From the NCBI GenBank assembly GCA_015492515.1, contig WGEZ01000071.1:1-37910 (forward strand): 37,910 bases of DNA, written 5' to 3'. The notes beneath the pieces were generated by a model that worked only from the letters and a program-made list of their open reading frames with translations, searched no databases and had not been told where the DNA came from. The stretch is from Nitrospirota bacterium (lineage in GTDB: Bacteria > Nitrospirota > Thermodesulfovibrionia > Thermodesulfovibrionales > JdFR-85). Both the position numbers and the translations under genes were made by a program. Shown piece after piece: positions 1 through 7,034 of this stretch; position 1 is the first letter of the stretch; every line of letters begins with the position of its first letter.

Positions 1-150
1 GAGCACCTCACCGAGGTCCTCCATCTGGAGGAGATGACCCTCCTTCCGCCACCAGGGCGAGAGGACCCTGTCAGGGAAGATGATCACGTCGGAGGTGTAG
101 CTTCTGCCGTCAACAACTATCCTGCCGAAGGAGTAAGAATCGATCCGCAT
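1..150 (-). CDS. Mth938-like domain protein, 5' part only
   Basis: An open frame begins with ATG at 150 on the minus strand and runs off the left edge of the window, giving the first 50 residues (starting MRIDSYSFGRIVVDG). The pattern of 'IDSYSFGRIVVDGRSYTSDVIIFPDRV' followed by a WWRKEGH stretch is typical of the small Mth938/NDUFAF3-like (DUF498) family. Those proteins are about 110-130 residues of unknown biochemical role in bacteria, so roughly the first 40% is present. A TATAAT sequence directly abuts the start codon, but I see no matching -35 box. It reads in the same direction as mqnB behind it, with a 124-base gap. The family call rests on recognition of the N-terminal pattern only. 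Confidence 0.6.
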   Translation of the reverse strand, partial: MRIDSYSFGRIVVDGRSYTSDVIIFPDRVLSPWWRKEGHLLQMEDLGEVL

Positions 151-274
151 ATTATAAATTTATCAGAACAGGTCCGGTGGATGCCACCCTGGAGGCTGCT
201 GTTGACATCATAAAGGTTACCATCTGGTGATAATCGCTGTCCTGAGCTCTTGGATCACGCCCACCTGCAATACC

Positions 275-1057
275 TCATCGGCATAGGCCTCTCACCTCTC
301 CCTTCACTATCTCCATAACCGCCCGCTGGCACTCTGCGGCCGCTTCCCTCGATCTCCACCGTCTCCTGTCGCGGTTCTCCACGATGTTGCTGATCCCCCT
401 CACCTCCAGGAAGGGCACGCCATAGAGTGCGCACACATGGGCCACTGCTGCACCTTCCATGTTCTCACAGATCGCCCTGTACCTCCTCCTGAGCTCCTCC
501 GCCCTCTGCCTGGTGCCGGTCACTGTTGAGAGGGTCACGAAGGGGCCTGTCCTGAAGTCGATGAATGATTCCTTTATAATCGATATCGCCTTTTCTACAA
601 GCTCCCTGTTCAGTTGGATCTCGTTGTAGAAATATTCAGCATAGTCCTTCAGGCTCTCCCTCTTCCCTTCAACCCCTGAGCACTGAACCCTCGACCCTGA
701 ACCAAGAGGCATCCCCATGAACCTCATCCCCCTGAAGCCTCTCCGGGTGACGACCCCTTCGTCTCCGTATATCTCCCTCTCCGCAATCGCTATGTCGCAG
801 AGGTCGAGACCGGAGCCTGGATAGGCCCCTCCGATCCCGAAGTTTATCACCAACCCCGGAGCGAACCTCTCGATGAGCAGTGTCGTTGCATGGGCAGCGT
901 TGGCCTTACCCACGCCTGAGGCCAGGAGCGTGAGCTCTCTGCCGTGAAGGAGCCCCCTGTGGAAGGCCAGTCCACCTGCCTCTACCCGTCTCTTTCTTGA
1001 GAGCCCCTTCAGTATCTCCAGGCATTCAAACTCTACTGAACAGATAAGTCCTGTCAT
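275..1057 (-). CDS. mqnB: Futalosine hydrolase
   Basis: A 260-residue nucleosidase of the MTA/SAH nucleosidase-like fold. It would hydrolyse futalosine to dehypoxanthine futalosine and hypoxanthine in the futalosine route to menaquinone, in the cytoplasm. Visible motifs are the ribose-binding segment ASGVGKANAA (about residues 46-55), INFGIGGAYPG (about 71-81) followed by the EREIYGDEGV stretch characteristic of MqnB rather than Pfs, the ENMEGAAVAH active-site motif (about 197-206) and SNIVENRD (about 222-229). The length fits the family. There is no clear Shine-Dalgarno: the start codon at 1057 is preceded by a low-complexity 9-bp repeat tract. No other menaquinone gene is adjacent. Alternative: another purine nucleosidase of the same fold, but the GDEGV region favours MqnB. 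Confidence 0.85.
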   Translation of the reverse strand: MTGLICSVEFECLEILKGLSRKRRVEAGGLAFHRGLLHGRELTLLASGVGKANAAHATTLLIERFAPGLVINFGIGGAYPGSGLDLCDIAIAEREIYGDEGVVTRRGFRGMRFMGMPLGSGSRVQCSGVEGKRESLKDYAEYFYNEIQLNRELVEKAISIIKESFIDFRTGPFVTLSTVTGTRQRAEELRRRYRAICENMEGAAVAHVCALYGVPFLEVRGISNIVENRDRRRWRSREAAAECQRAVMEIVKGEVRGLCR

Positions 1058-1060
1058 TAT

Positions 1061-1177
1061 CGTTTGGCTCGTTTATCTCGTTTATCTCGTTTATCTCGTT
1101 TATTTGGTTTGTTTCGTTTATTTCGTTTATTTGGTTTATTTGGTTTAGCTCGTTTGTCTCGTTTGTCTGGTTTGTAT
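1061..1177. repeat. 13-unit 9-bp tandem repeat upstream of mqnB
   Basis: Thirteen consecutive 9-bp units of the type CGTTTATCT (variants CGTTTATTT, GGTTTATTT, CGTTTGTCT, GGTTTGTAT and similar) lie without interruption between 1061 and 1177. The array ends three bases from the mqnB start codon. The mqnB mRNA leader would therefore be a run of AAACG-type units with little secondary structure and no ribosome-binding site. Three adjacent identical units (1070-1096) suggest recent slippage. Confidence 0.95.
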
Positions 1178-1196
1178 TGCTGTGCCGGTGGTCGGG

Positions 1197-1271
1197 TTCT
1201 TGACTATCTTACAGGAATGGATGGATAATATTCCATCTTGAGGATGGCAGAGATTTCCGAGTTGTCAAGAA
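1197..1271. repeat. Inverted repeat in the mqnB/purH-like divergent spacer
   Basis: TTCTTGAC (1197-1204) and its exact complement GTCAAGAA (1264-1271) flank a smaller GGAAT/ATTCC pair. The left arm contains the -35 box of the plus-strand promoter; the right arm holds a TTGACA reading toward mqnB, for which no good -10 is seen. It may be an operator pair or a small palindromic element. Confidence 0.5.
1200..1229 (+). promoter_or_regulatory. Probable sigma-70 promoter of the purH-like gene
   Basis: TTGACT (1200-1205), an 18-base spacer and GATAAT (1224-1229), predicting a start near 1236 and a leader of about 95 bases to the ATG at 1332. Confidence 0.55.
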
Positions 1272-1331
1272 TCAATACCCGGTGTTTCAGGAAGCCGACA
1301 CCCCGGATCTGAAATCCATAGAGGAGGCCCT

Positions 1332-2618
1332 ATGAGTGAACTGAAGAAGATGTACCGCACAATCGTGGAGGACCCCTTTCCTCCTGAGATGACGATCAGG
1401 TTCGGAGAGCAGACCCTGCTCTACAGGAAGAAGACGTGGCGCATTCCCGATCCCGCATCGAACGAGTTGGTCGAGAGGGGGCTCCGATACGGTGAAAACC
1501 CTGACCAGCCCGCGGCGCTCTATGAGCTTGTCGGCGGCAACCTCATCTTAGGAGGTTGTGAGTTCATAAACCCCGGCAACGGCCTCGTGAGCAGCATAAC
1601 CGAGGAGGACATGATCCAGGTGGGTAAACATCCCGGCAAGACCAACCTCACCGACATAGACAACGCCCTGAACATCCTCAAGTTCATGACGAAACGGCCG
1701 ACGGCGGCGATAATGAAGCACAACAACCCCAGCGGCGTGGCCTGTGGAGAGACCCTCGCCGAGGCATACGAGAGGGCGAACAGGGCGGACAGGATCGCCG
1801 CCTTCGGAGGCTGCCTCGTGGTGAACAGGCCCGTGGACAGGGCGACGGCGGAGCTGATAAGCGAACGGTATCTTGAGGTGGTTGCAGCCCCTGATTATGA
1901 GGAGGGTGTTGTGGGTATCCTCGCAAGGAGGAAGAACCTCAGGATCATCCGGATAGGGAGGATCCATGACCTCGAGAGGTTCATGGACCTGCCGGTGGTC
2001 GAATTCAAGGCCCTCATCGACGGCGGGATCATAGTTCAGCAGTCCCAGATCAACAGGATACGCTCCAGGGATGACTTCCTGCCCGCCAGGGCGACCTATA
2101 AAGGCAGGGAGTACGCCATCAACAGGATGCCGACGGAGAGGGAGTATGAGGACATGCTCTTCGGGTGGCATGTGGAGCAGGGGGTCACGTCAAACTCGGT
2201 GATCTTCGTGAAGGACGGTGCGACCGTGGGGATAGGCACCGGAGAGCAGGACAGGGTTGGTGTCGCCGAGATAGCGGTCTTCAAGGCGTATGCAAAGTAT
2301 GCGGACTACCTATGCCACAGCAGATACGGCATATCCTGCAACCAGTTCGAACTCGATGTGAAGCAGGGCAGACGTGACCGGGCTGCACTCGAGGAGATCA
2401 GGGAGCAGACCAGAAAGGCGAGGGGCGGCCTGATCGGCTCGATCATGGTCTCCGACGCCTTCTTCCCCTTCAGAGACGGTGTGGATGTGGGGATCAGGGA
2501 GGGGATCACAGGTGTTGTCCAGCCCGGCGGCTCCGAAAGGGACTTCGAGGTGATCACCGCCTGCAACGAGGCTGATGTGACCATGGTATTCACCGGTCAG
2601 AGGCTCTTCAAGCACTGA
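1332..2618 (+). CDS. AICAR formyltransferase-only PurH-like protein
   Basis: A 428-residue protein matching the AICAR transformylase half of PurH, which transfers a formyl group from 10-formyl-THF to AICAR in the penultimate step of IMP synthesis. Visible landmarks are LRYGENPDQP (51-60), the catalytic Lys-His in KHNNPSGV (K129, H130), IAAFGGCLVVNRPVD, the long ILARRKNLRII stretch, DAFFPFRDGVD, VVQPGGSERD and a C-terminal VFTGQRLFKH. The N-terminal MGS-like IMP cyclohydrolase domain (about 190 residues) of bifunctional PurH is absent, and the sequence upstream does not encode it. The start is supported by GAGGAGG just upstream of 1332. Cyclohydrolase activity must be encoded elsewhere, or this is a second, specialised copy. 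The formyltransferase family call is strong; the in vivo reaction is inferred. Confidence 0.88.
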   Translation: MSELKKMYRTIVEDPFPPEMTIRFGEQTLLYRKKTWRIPDPASNELVERGLRYGENPDQPAALYELVGGNLILGGCEFINPGNGLVSSITEEDMIQVGKHPGKTNLTDIDNALNILKFMTKRPTAAIMKHNNPSGVACGETLAEAYERANRADRIAAFGGCLVVNRPVDRATAELISERYLEVVAAPDYEEGVVGILARRKNLRIIRIGRIHDLERFMDLPVVEFKALIDGGIIVQQSQINRIRSRDDFLPARATYKGREYAINRMPTEREYEDMLFGWHVEQGVTSNSVIFVKDGATVGIGTGEQDRVGVAEIAVFKAYAKYADYLCHSRYGISCNQFELDVKQGRRDRAALEEIREQTRKARGGLIGSIMVSDAFFPFRDGVDVGIREGITGVVQPGGSERDFEVITACNEADVTMVFTGQRLFKH

Positions 2619-2651
2619 GGACCTGGGGTCTATCTGCACGGCTCAACCTCT

Positions 2652-2714
2652 ACCCGGTTGCAGCGATAAGGGATGTTGACGAAGACAGCAGGCAGCTATC
2701 GCTGAAATCCGGGT
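2652..2714. repeat. Palindromic intergenic element, copy A
   Basis: CAGCGATA (2661-2668) and TATCGCTG (2697-2704) form an inverted pair, flanked by ACCCGG (2652-2657) and CCGGGT (2709-2714). The stretch 2662-2680 matches copy B at 35295-35313 in 18 of 19 bases (AGCGATAAGGGATG[T/A]TGAC). It lies between the convergent purH-like and tonB genes and could act as a bidirectional RNA hairpin, but has no U-tract. Confidence 0.75.
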
Positions 2715-2745
2715 CTTACCGCCTGCTCGGTGGTGCCTCTGAAGA

Positions 2746-3537
2746 TCACGGTCCTTCAGGGTCCAGCCTGTAGGCTATGGGGACGATGATCTTCGCCTCA
2801 ACAGGAGGGTCTGGAAAGGGCGATGCCTGCCTTATGGTCTCCACGGCGTTTCTGTCCAGTACGGCAAAGCCGGTACCCTTTATCACCTCTATGTCTTTAA
2901 CATAACCGCCTTTGCAGACCGTGAAGGCTACAACGACCTTCCCCGTCCAGCCCATCCGCCTTGCAATCCTCGGGTAGAGGAGGTTCTTCTGTATCAGCTC
3001 CCGTATGTAGTCGAAATGCTCCTTGAGGTATGCCTCCTTTGAATCAGGGAGGGCTCCATCGCCACCTCTGCCGGCCTCGGTCACCTCCTCGACGGTGTTG
3101 TCCGTGGAGCGGCCGTCACCCTGAAGGGCCTGGTACATCCCGTACCCCGATTGCATCGGCCCCTCCTCGTCACCCGGGCCCTGGCCCCTTTCCCCTTCGG
3201 CAACTCCCGGAACCTCCCGTACCGGCTCCTTCCCCTCCTCCACATGCCCCCTCTTCTCGAGCGGAACGGGTCTTTCCGGTGTGGCTTCCGTCCTCTCTGC
3301 AGCGGGGGCGACCGTCCGCGGGACCTTCCGTGGTTGTATCTTCCCGGTGATCATCTCCGCCACCGCCTCTTCTGAGGGGGCATCGGGCTCAGGAGCCGGG
3401 GCTTCCCCCTTAACGGTAAAGTCGACTATAAGCGCCCTCCTCTCCAGAGGTACGACGTTGCTCAGGGTGAACAAGACAACACCGGCCATGGCATGAAACA
3501 TGACGGATATGGCAACCCCCCAGCCCTGGTATCTCAT
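2746..3537 (-). CDS. tonB: Energy transducer TonB
   Basis: A 263-residue TonB. It has one N-terminal signal anchor (about residues 8-28, VAISVMFHAMAGVVLFTL, with the His found in TonB anchors), a long Pro/Glu/Arg-rich periplasm-spanning linker (about 45-160) and a C-terminal TonB domain (about 175-263) with YPRIARRMGWTGKVVVAF and a final PIAYRLDPEG. It couples the proton-motive force gathered by ExbB/ExbD to an outer-membrane receptor. Its start overlaps the exbD stop by four bases (ATGA), and it is the last gene of the nine-gene operon that begins with a TonB-dependent receptor at 11131, so it is probably dedicated to that receptor. The linker contains a Gly-rich insert (about 140-160) that is not diagnostic. 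Confidence 0.93.
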   Translation of the reverse strand: MRYQGWGVAISVMFHAMAGVVLFTLSNVVPLERRALIVDFTVKGEAPAPEPDAPSEEAVAEMITGKIQPRKVPRTVAPAAERTEATPERPVPLEKRGHVEEGKEPVREVPGVAEGERGQGPGDEEGPMQSGYGMYQALQGDGRSTDNTVEEVTEAGRGGDGALPDSKEAYLKEHFDYIRELIQKNLLYPRIARRMGWTGKVVVAFTVCKGGYVKDIEVIKGTGFAVLDRNAVETIRQASPFPDPPVEAKIIVPIAYRLDPEGP

Positions 3538-3914
3538 CTCCGCTCCTCTGTCTGGAGGCTCACCCTCCTGAACCCGAGGGTCTTCACCACGTCCAGCACA
3601 TCGACGAAGACCTGAAGCGCTGTGCCCCTGTCCGCCCTTATCAACAGGGGGGTATCCCTGTCAACGGTCCGCAGGACCCCCTTCAGGCCATCGAGCGTTA
3701 CTGGCCTTGAGTTCATGTACACCCTCCCCTCTCTGTCTATCCCGACGGTCACCGTCTTCAACGTCTCTGAAGGGGCCTTCGACGCCTCCGGGAGCTCGAC
3801 GGGGATCACCCCTGTGGCTATGAAGGTGGAGGTGGTAAGAACGATGGTGAGGAGCACGAGCATCACGTCCACGAGGGGGATCACGTTGATGTAATCAAAC
3901 CCTTTCTCTTCCAT
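3534..3914 (-). CDS. exbD: Biopolymer transport protein ExbD
   Basis: A 126-residue ExbD/TolR-family protein with one membrane segment near the N-terminus. The segment holds the proton-carrying aspartate in PLVDVMLVLLTIVL (about residues 13-26, Asp16), followed by a periplasmic domain with ELPEASKAP and LIRADRGTALQVFVDVLDVVKTLGF. It forms the inner-membrane motor with ExbB. The start lies inside the end of exbB (20-base overlap) and the stop overlaps tonB, indicating translational coupling. TolR is an alternative name, but the exbB-exbD-tonB order beside a receptor supports ExbD. Confidence 0.93.
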   Translation of the reverse strand: MEEKGFDYINVIPLVDVMLVLLTIVLTTSTFIATGVIPVELPEASKAPSETLKTVTVGIDREGRVYMNSRPVTLDGLKGVLRTVDRDTPLLIRADRGTALQVFVDVLDVVKTLGFRRVSLQTEERR

Positions 3915-4329
3915 TGGTTATCTCCCATCTCATAAGGATGACCTTCACCTTTCTCAGAAGAAGGTTGTAGAGCACCACAGACGGTATCGCCACGACGAGC
4001 CCCACGGCGGTCGCCTTCAGGGCAAGGGCGAGGCCGACCATGATCCTGCCTGTATCCATAAACCCCTCCCTGCCCATTTCGTGGAAGGTGAGCATGATGC
4101 CCAGGACGGTGCCGAGGAGCCCGATATAGGGGGCGTTGCTCCCTATGGTGGCTATTATATGGAGCTTCCTTGTGAGCTCCAGCTCGAGAAGCTTCCTGTC
4201 GTTGTAATCACCGGGGATTATGCTCCTGTACAGGAGGAGACGCTCAACAGCCACGGCCACGGCAGTAACGCTCAACAGAGCCAGAAGACCGATCACACCG
4301 TAATCAACGGCTATCTTGAGCCATTCCAT
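3895..4329 (-). CDS. exbB: MotA/TolQ/ExbB proton channel protein
   Basis: A short (144-residue) ExbB-type protein. The frame is open much further upstream, but the ATG at 4329 (MEWLKIAVDYG) is the likely start because an AAGGAGG lies 10 bases before it and the longer version would overlap the upstream gene by several hundred bases. It has three membrane segments: about residues 8-30, a second with the conserved GLLGTVLGIMLTF (about 70-85), and a third with VGLALALKATAVGLVVAIPSVVLYN (about 95-120). The large cytoplasmic loop of full-length ExbB is shortened, as is usual in the small ExbB forms of delta-type bacteria. It lies six bases from the SafE-like stop codon and overlaps exbD. Confidence 0.9.
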   Translation of the reverse strand: MEWLKIAVDYGVIGLLALLSVTAVAVAVERLLLYRSIIPGDYNDRKLLELELTRKLHIIATIGSNAPYIGLLGTVLGIMLTFHEMGREGFMDTGRIMVGLALALKATAVGLVVAIPSVVLYNLLLRKVKVILMRWEITNGRERV

Positions 4330-4334
4330 CTGTG

Positions 4335-4952
4335 TCACACCTCCTTGACCAGTATCCTTATGCCCATGATAACGATCATGAGTGCGGAGAGGGCCTGCAT
4401 ATACGGTACAAACCAGCTGACCTCGGCCTTCAACCTCCTGGAGATCAAGGACAGTGCACCACCCGTCAGGAGGATGGGTGAGAGGGTCAGTCCCAGCCCG
4501 TAGGCCAGACCGCAGGCGACACCGGAGAGGACCGACCCTTTCCCGGCAGCGAGCAGAAACACGGCGGCGAGGGGAGGACAGGGGATCAGGCTCGTGGAGA
4601 TCCCGAGCATAAGGAGCGACACCCCCCTGCCCGTGATCCGTCCCCCCTTCCGACACCGTCGCCTTCCGCCGACAAAGGGCAGGGAAAGCCCCGCGATTAC
4701 GAGGGTTGCACCGATGATGAGCCTGACGTTTCCGTCGACCGTCAGGGCCCGTCCTGAAAGAGCGGAGACGCCGCCGAGGGTGGCGTAACTGAGCAGCTTG
4801 CCGCTGAGGAAGAGGAGGGACGAGGCGACACCGTCCCTGAACCCCTCGCCCGTGCTCAGCAGATAAGGGCCGAGATAGGGCAGGCAGGAGAGGCTGCATA
4901 CGGTTGTACCGTACACCAGACCCAGCAGAAGCAGACCCGCTGCATCAGACAT
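4335..4952 (-). CDS. SafE/CcdA-like cysteine-bearing membrane protein
   Basis: A 205-residue, roughly six-segment membrane protein of the DsbD_2 / 'sulfite exporter TauE/SafE' type. I use the ATG at 4952 because GGAGG stands six bases upstream; a longer frame lacks this. Cysteines sit where CcdA-type proteins carry theirs: C19 and C23 in CSLSCLPYLGPY of segment 1 and C125 in SLIPCPPLA of segment 4. Members of this superfamily move thiol-reducing equivalents across the membrane (CcdA/DsbD) or take part in metal transport (UreH-like); which applies here cannot be told. It overlaps the activase gene by eight bases and precedes exbB, so it belongs to the receptor/reductase operon and may supply reductant or export a product or metal. 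Confidence 0.75.
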   Translation of the reverse strand: MSDAAGLLLLGLVYGTTVCSLSCLPYLGPYLLSTGEGFRDGVASSLLFLSGKLLSYATLGGVSALSGRALTVDGNVRLIIGATLVIAGLSLPFVGGRRRCRKGGRITGRGVSLLMLGISTSLIPCPPLAAVFLLAAGKGSVLSGVACGLAYGLGLTLSPILLTGGALSLISRRLKAEVSWFVPYMQALSALMIVIMGIRILVKEV

Positions 4953-5760
4953 GGATATCCTCCCCCCGGCTGATGAACGCCTCCTTAGCGACAAGGGCCG
5001 CACCGAGGGCGGTGGTGATCTGAGGAAGGTCGGGGACCACCACCTCCCTCATCAGTTCATCCTCCATTGCAGCCACCAGCCCCCTGTTCAGGGCAGGGCC
5101 TCCGTCGAAGAGGACCTTCTCCTCGATGCCGATCCTCTTTGCGAGCCGGAGGGTCCTCCTCGCTATGGAGTGGTGGATCCCGGCGATTATCTCACCCCTG
5201 TCGTGGTTTTCTGCCAGGAGGCTGATGATCTCAGACTCTGCAAAGACGGTGCATGTGCTGTTGATGACCACAGGCGCCCCCCTGCAGTTGAGATGATACT
5301 CACCAAGCTCGTCCACCCCCACCTCGAGGTTCCTCGCCGCCATCTCGAGGAACCTCCCCGTTCCAGCGGCACATCTGTCATTCATGACGAAGTTGCTGAC
5401 GTGGCCGTCGTCATCAAGGAGGATCACCTTCGAGTCCTGCCCGCCGATATTGATGACCGTCCTGATGCGACCGCAGGCCCCTCCGGCCCTCAGTGCACCG
5501 ACCGCATTGGCCGTGATCTCACTCACCGTTTCGTCCGCCTCTTTGAAGAGCTTCCTGCCGTAACCCGTGGACGTTATATAGAGGACCTCTTCCCGTCGGA
5601 TCCCTGAGTCCTCAAGGAGAGCGTCGAGTGCCTCGAGGGTGTTCCTGTGGAAGTGGCTCCCTGTGGGAGTGATCTTGTAGGCCCTTATCTCTTCCGCCTC
5701 GTCTATCAACACTATCTTTATCGCTGTTGAACCGATGTCTACACCTGCAAAACACCTCAT
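4945..5760 (-). CDS. 2-hydroxyacyl-CoA dehydratase-type activase (BcrAD/BadFG/HgdC ATPase)
   Basis: A 271-residue ASKHA-fold ATPase. In this family a homodimer with a [4Fe-4S] cluster at its interface uses ATP to fire low-potential electrons into a partner Fe-S enzyme. The motifs are complete: phosphate-1 loop AGVDIGSTAIK (5-15), INIGGQDSK (104-111), NDRCAAGTGRFLE with cluster ligand Cys130, CTVFAESE with second ligand Cys170, and the adenosine loop FDGGPALN. The ATG at 5760 is preferred over a GTG nine bases upstream because AAGGAGG lies eight bases before it. Start and stop overlap the upstream dehydratase-family gene (ATGA). The pairing with one dehydratase-type gene instead of two resembles DCCP/DCCR pairs more than HgdC with HgdAB. 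Confidence 0.9.
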   Translation of the reverse strand: MRCFAGVDIGSTAIKIVLIDEAEEIRAYKITPTGSHFHRNTLEALDALLEDSGIRREEVLYITSTGYGRKLFKEADETVSEITANAVGALRAGGACGRIRTVINIGGQDSKVILLDDDGHVSNFVMNDRCAAGTGRFLEMAARNLEVGVDELGEYHLNCRGAPVVINSTCTVFAESEIISLLAENHDRGEIIAGIHHSIARRTLRLAKRIGIEEKVLFDGGPALNRGLVAAMEDELMREVVVPDLPQITTALGAALVAKEAFISRGEDIHV

Positions 5761-7034
5761 ATACGCCACCTCCTTCTCCTGGCCTTTATGGACTCCATGA
5801 AGGCCTCCACCCTTGTGGAGAGCTGACCCCTGTCTTCCGGGCTGTAGTCCGTTTCCACGTAGAGCATCGGCACACCCGCTTCCGTCAGCTCATCGGCGAC
5901 AGCCTTCTGTTCCATCTCGTAGAGCTGGCATCCCGTGTATGCCTGATAGACGACCCCGTCCACAGCGAAGTCCTTCACCATCTCCAGCAGCCTTCTCTTC
6001 CTGTCATCATTCGGGACCAGGCAGGGACAGGTGCAGGGTTTGAGGTATCTGTCCGCAACGGCAGGGACCATGTCATGGAGGTCCTCCTCGTCGTAGGCGA
6101 CGGCGTCGTAGAGGAACCTCGACGAGGAACATACCTCATCCGCCACGACCACCCCTCCCGTCTCCTCGACGAGGAGGGGGAGCTTGAGGTTCGGAAAGAC
6201 CGGCGGAGACCCTGTGAGGAGGATCCTCGGGGCGTTCCGGTCACCGGCTGAGAGCCCCCGGGCCTTTCTTCCCTCCAGCTCGTCGTTGAGCGCTGAGAGG
6301 GCCCCGGTCCACCTCTCGATCTCATCGAAGAAGCAGGCGTTGGCCACCAGGAAGGCATCCTTGCCGTATATCAGGGGAGGAGAGGACCTCCTCAGGTTCA
6401 GCAGTCTCCTGTGCTCGAGGCGTGCCCTGTTCATCCTGCCGATCGCCGCCTTCAACCTCTTCCCGGTGATCCTGCGCCCCGTCCTCTCCTGGAGGGCCAG
6501 GGCGAACCTCCTTACCGAGTTCTGCCAGTAGTACCTCGCCTCCTCCGTATCCTTCACAGGCGGCACCTCCAGGGTATAGACGTCGTAACCCATCCCTGTC
6601 AAGATCCCGGCCGTCTTCTTCTTGTGGTCGCACGTCGTAGGAACCACCACCGTATCCAGCCTCCCCTGAGGGAGGTCGACTCCGAGCCGGAGCATCCCCA
6701 TCGTGGCCTTCACCAGGGGACAGGACCTGGAGGGCATGAAATCCGCCCCTGCCTGTTCGAGGCTGCGGGCGCCGCTGCAGATCCTGACGGGCACGGCGCC
6801 TGCTGCATAGATCAACTCCGCCGGCACCTGGATGCACATGACCCCGATCCTCTTCCCGCCGTCCCGTGGAGGTACTCCTTCGGTGTAATGCCTCCTGAAG
6901 AGGTCATAGAAGTAACCCATCGCCTCCAGCCTGTCAGGGAAGCCCTCCTCGATCTTCTTCAGGACCTCCCCGGCCTCCGTGACGAGCCGACGGCTTACGG
7001 CCATCCTCCTCCGCTGGATCCCCTCAGGCTCCAT
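5757..7034 (-). CDS. 2-hydroxyacyl-CoA dehydratase family protein, single-subunit double-cubane type
   Basis: A 425-residue member of the HgdB/BcrB/DCCP family, whose members carry Fe-S clusters and perform ATP-dependent reductions with a dedicated activase. The start at 7034 has AGGAGGG six bases upstream. Cysteines available as cluster ligands are C67, C86, C105 (SRSCPLVKA), C135 (VPTTCDHKKK), C302, C334/C336/C338 (KPCTCPC) and C369 (YTGCQLYEMEQ); the TTCDHKKK and TGCQLYEME motifs are typical of the family. Only one such gene is present, so the enzyme would be a homodimer, as in double-cubane [8Fe-9S] proteins that reduce small molecules, and unlike the paired HgdA/HgdB or BcrB/BcrC subunits. 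No CoA-transferase, CoA-ligase or beta-oxidation gene is nearby, which argues against acyl-CoA dehydration. The substrate is unknown. Confidence 0.83.
   Translation of the reverse strand: MEPEGIQRRRMAVSRRLVTEAGEVLKKIEEGFPDRLEAMGYFYDLFRRHYTEGVPPRDGGKRIGVMCIQVPAELIYAAGAVPVRICSGARSLEQAGADFMPSRSCPLVKATMGMLRLGVDLPQGRLDTVVVPTTCDHKKKTAGILTGMGYDVYTLEVPPVKDTEEARYYWQNSVRRFALALQERTGRRITGKRLKAAIGRMNRARLEHRRLLNLRRSSPPLIYGKDAFLVANACFFDEIERWTGALSALNDELEGRKARGLSAGDRNAPRILLTGSPPVFPNLKLPLLVEETGGVVVADEVCSSSRFLYDAVAYDEEDLHDMVPAVADRYLKPCTCPCLVPNDDRKRRLLEMVKDFAVDGVVYQAYTGCQLYEMEQKAVADELTEAGVPMLYVETDYSPEDRGQLSTRVEAFMESIKARRRRWRI

Noticed and set aside
1061-1177. CRISPR-like repetition
   Set aside because: Units are 9 bp with no spacers and there are no cas genes; it is a simple tandem repeat.
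1058-1203. Possible upstream open frame through the 9-bp repeats encoding (D/N)-K-(R/P) triplets and ending at TAATG, overlapping the mqnB start
   Set aside because: The frame is open from 1203 to 1058 on the minus strand but contains no ATG, GTG or TTG start and no ribosome-binding site; it is a by-product of the 9-bp period.
4945-7034. Classical 2-hydroxyglutaryl-CoA dehydratase or benzoyl-CoA reductase
   Set aside because: Only one dehydratase-family subunit is encoded, there are no CoA-handling genes nearby, and the operon is built around TonB import; family membership is kept but the specific enzyme names are not.
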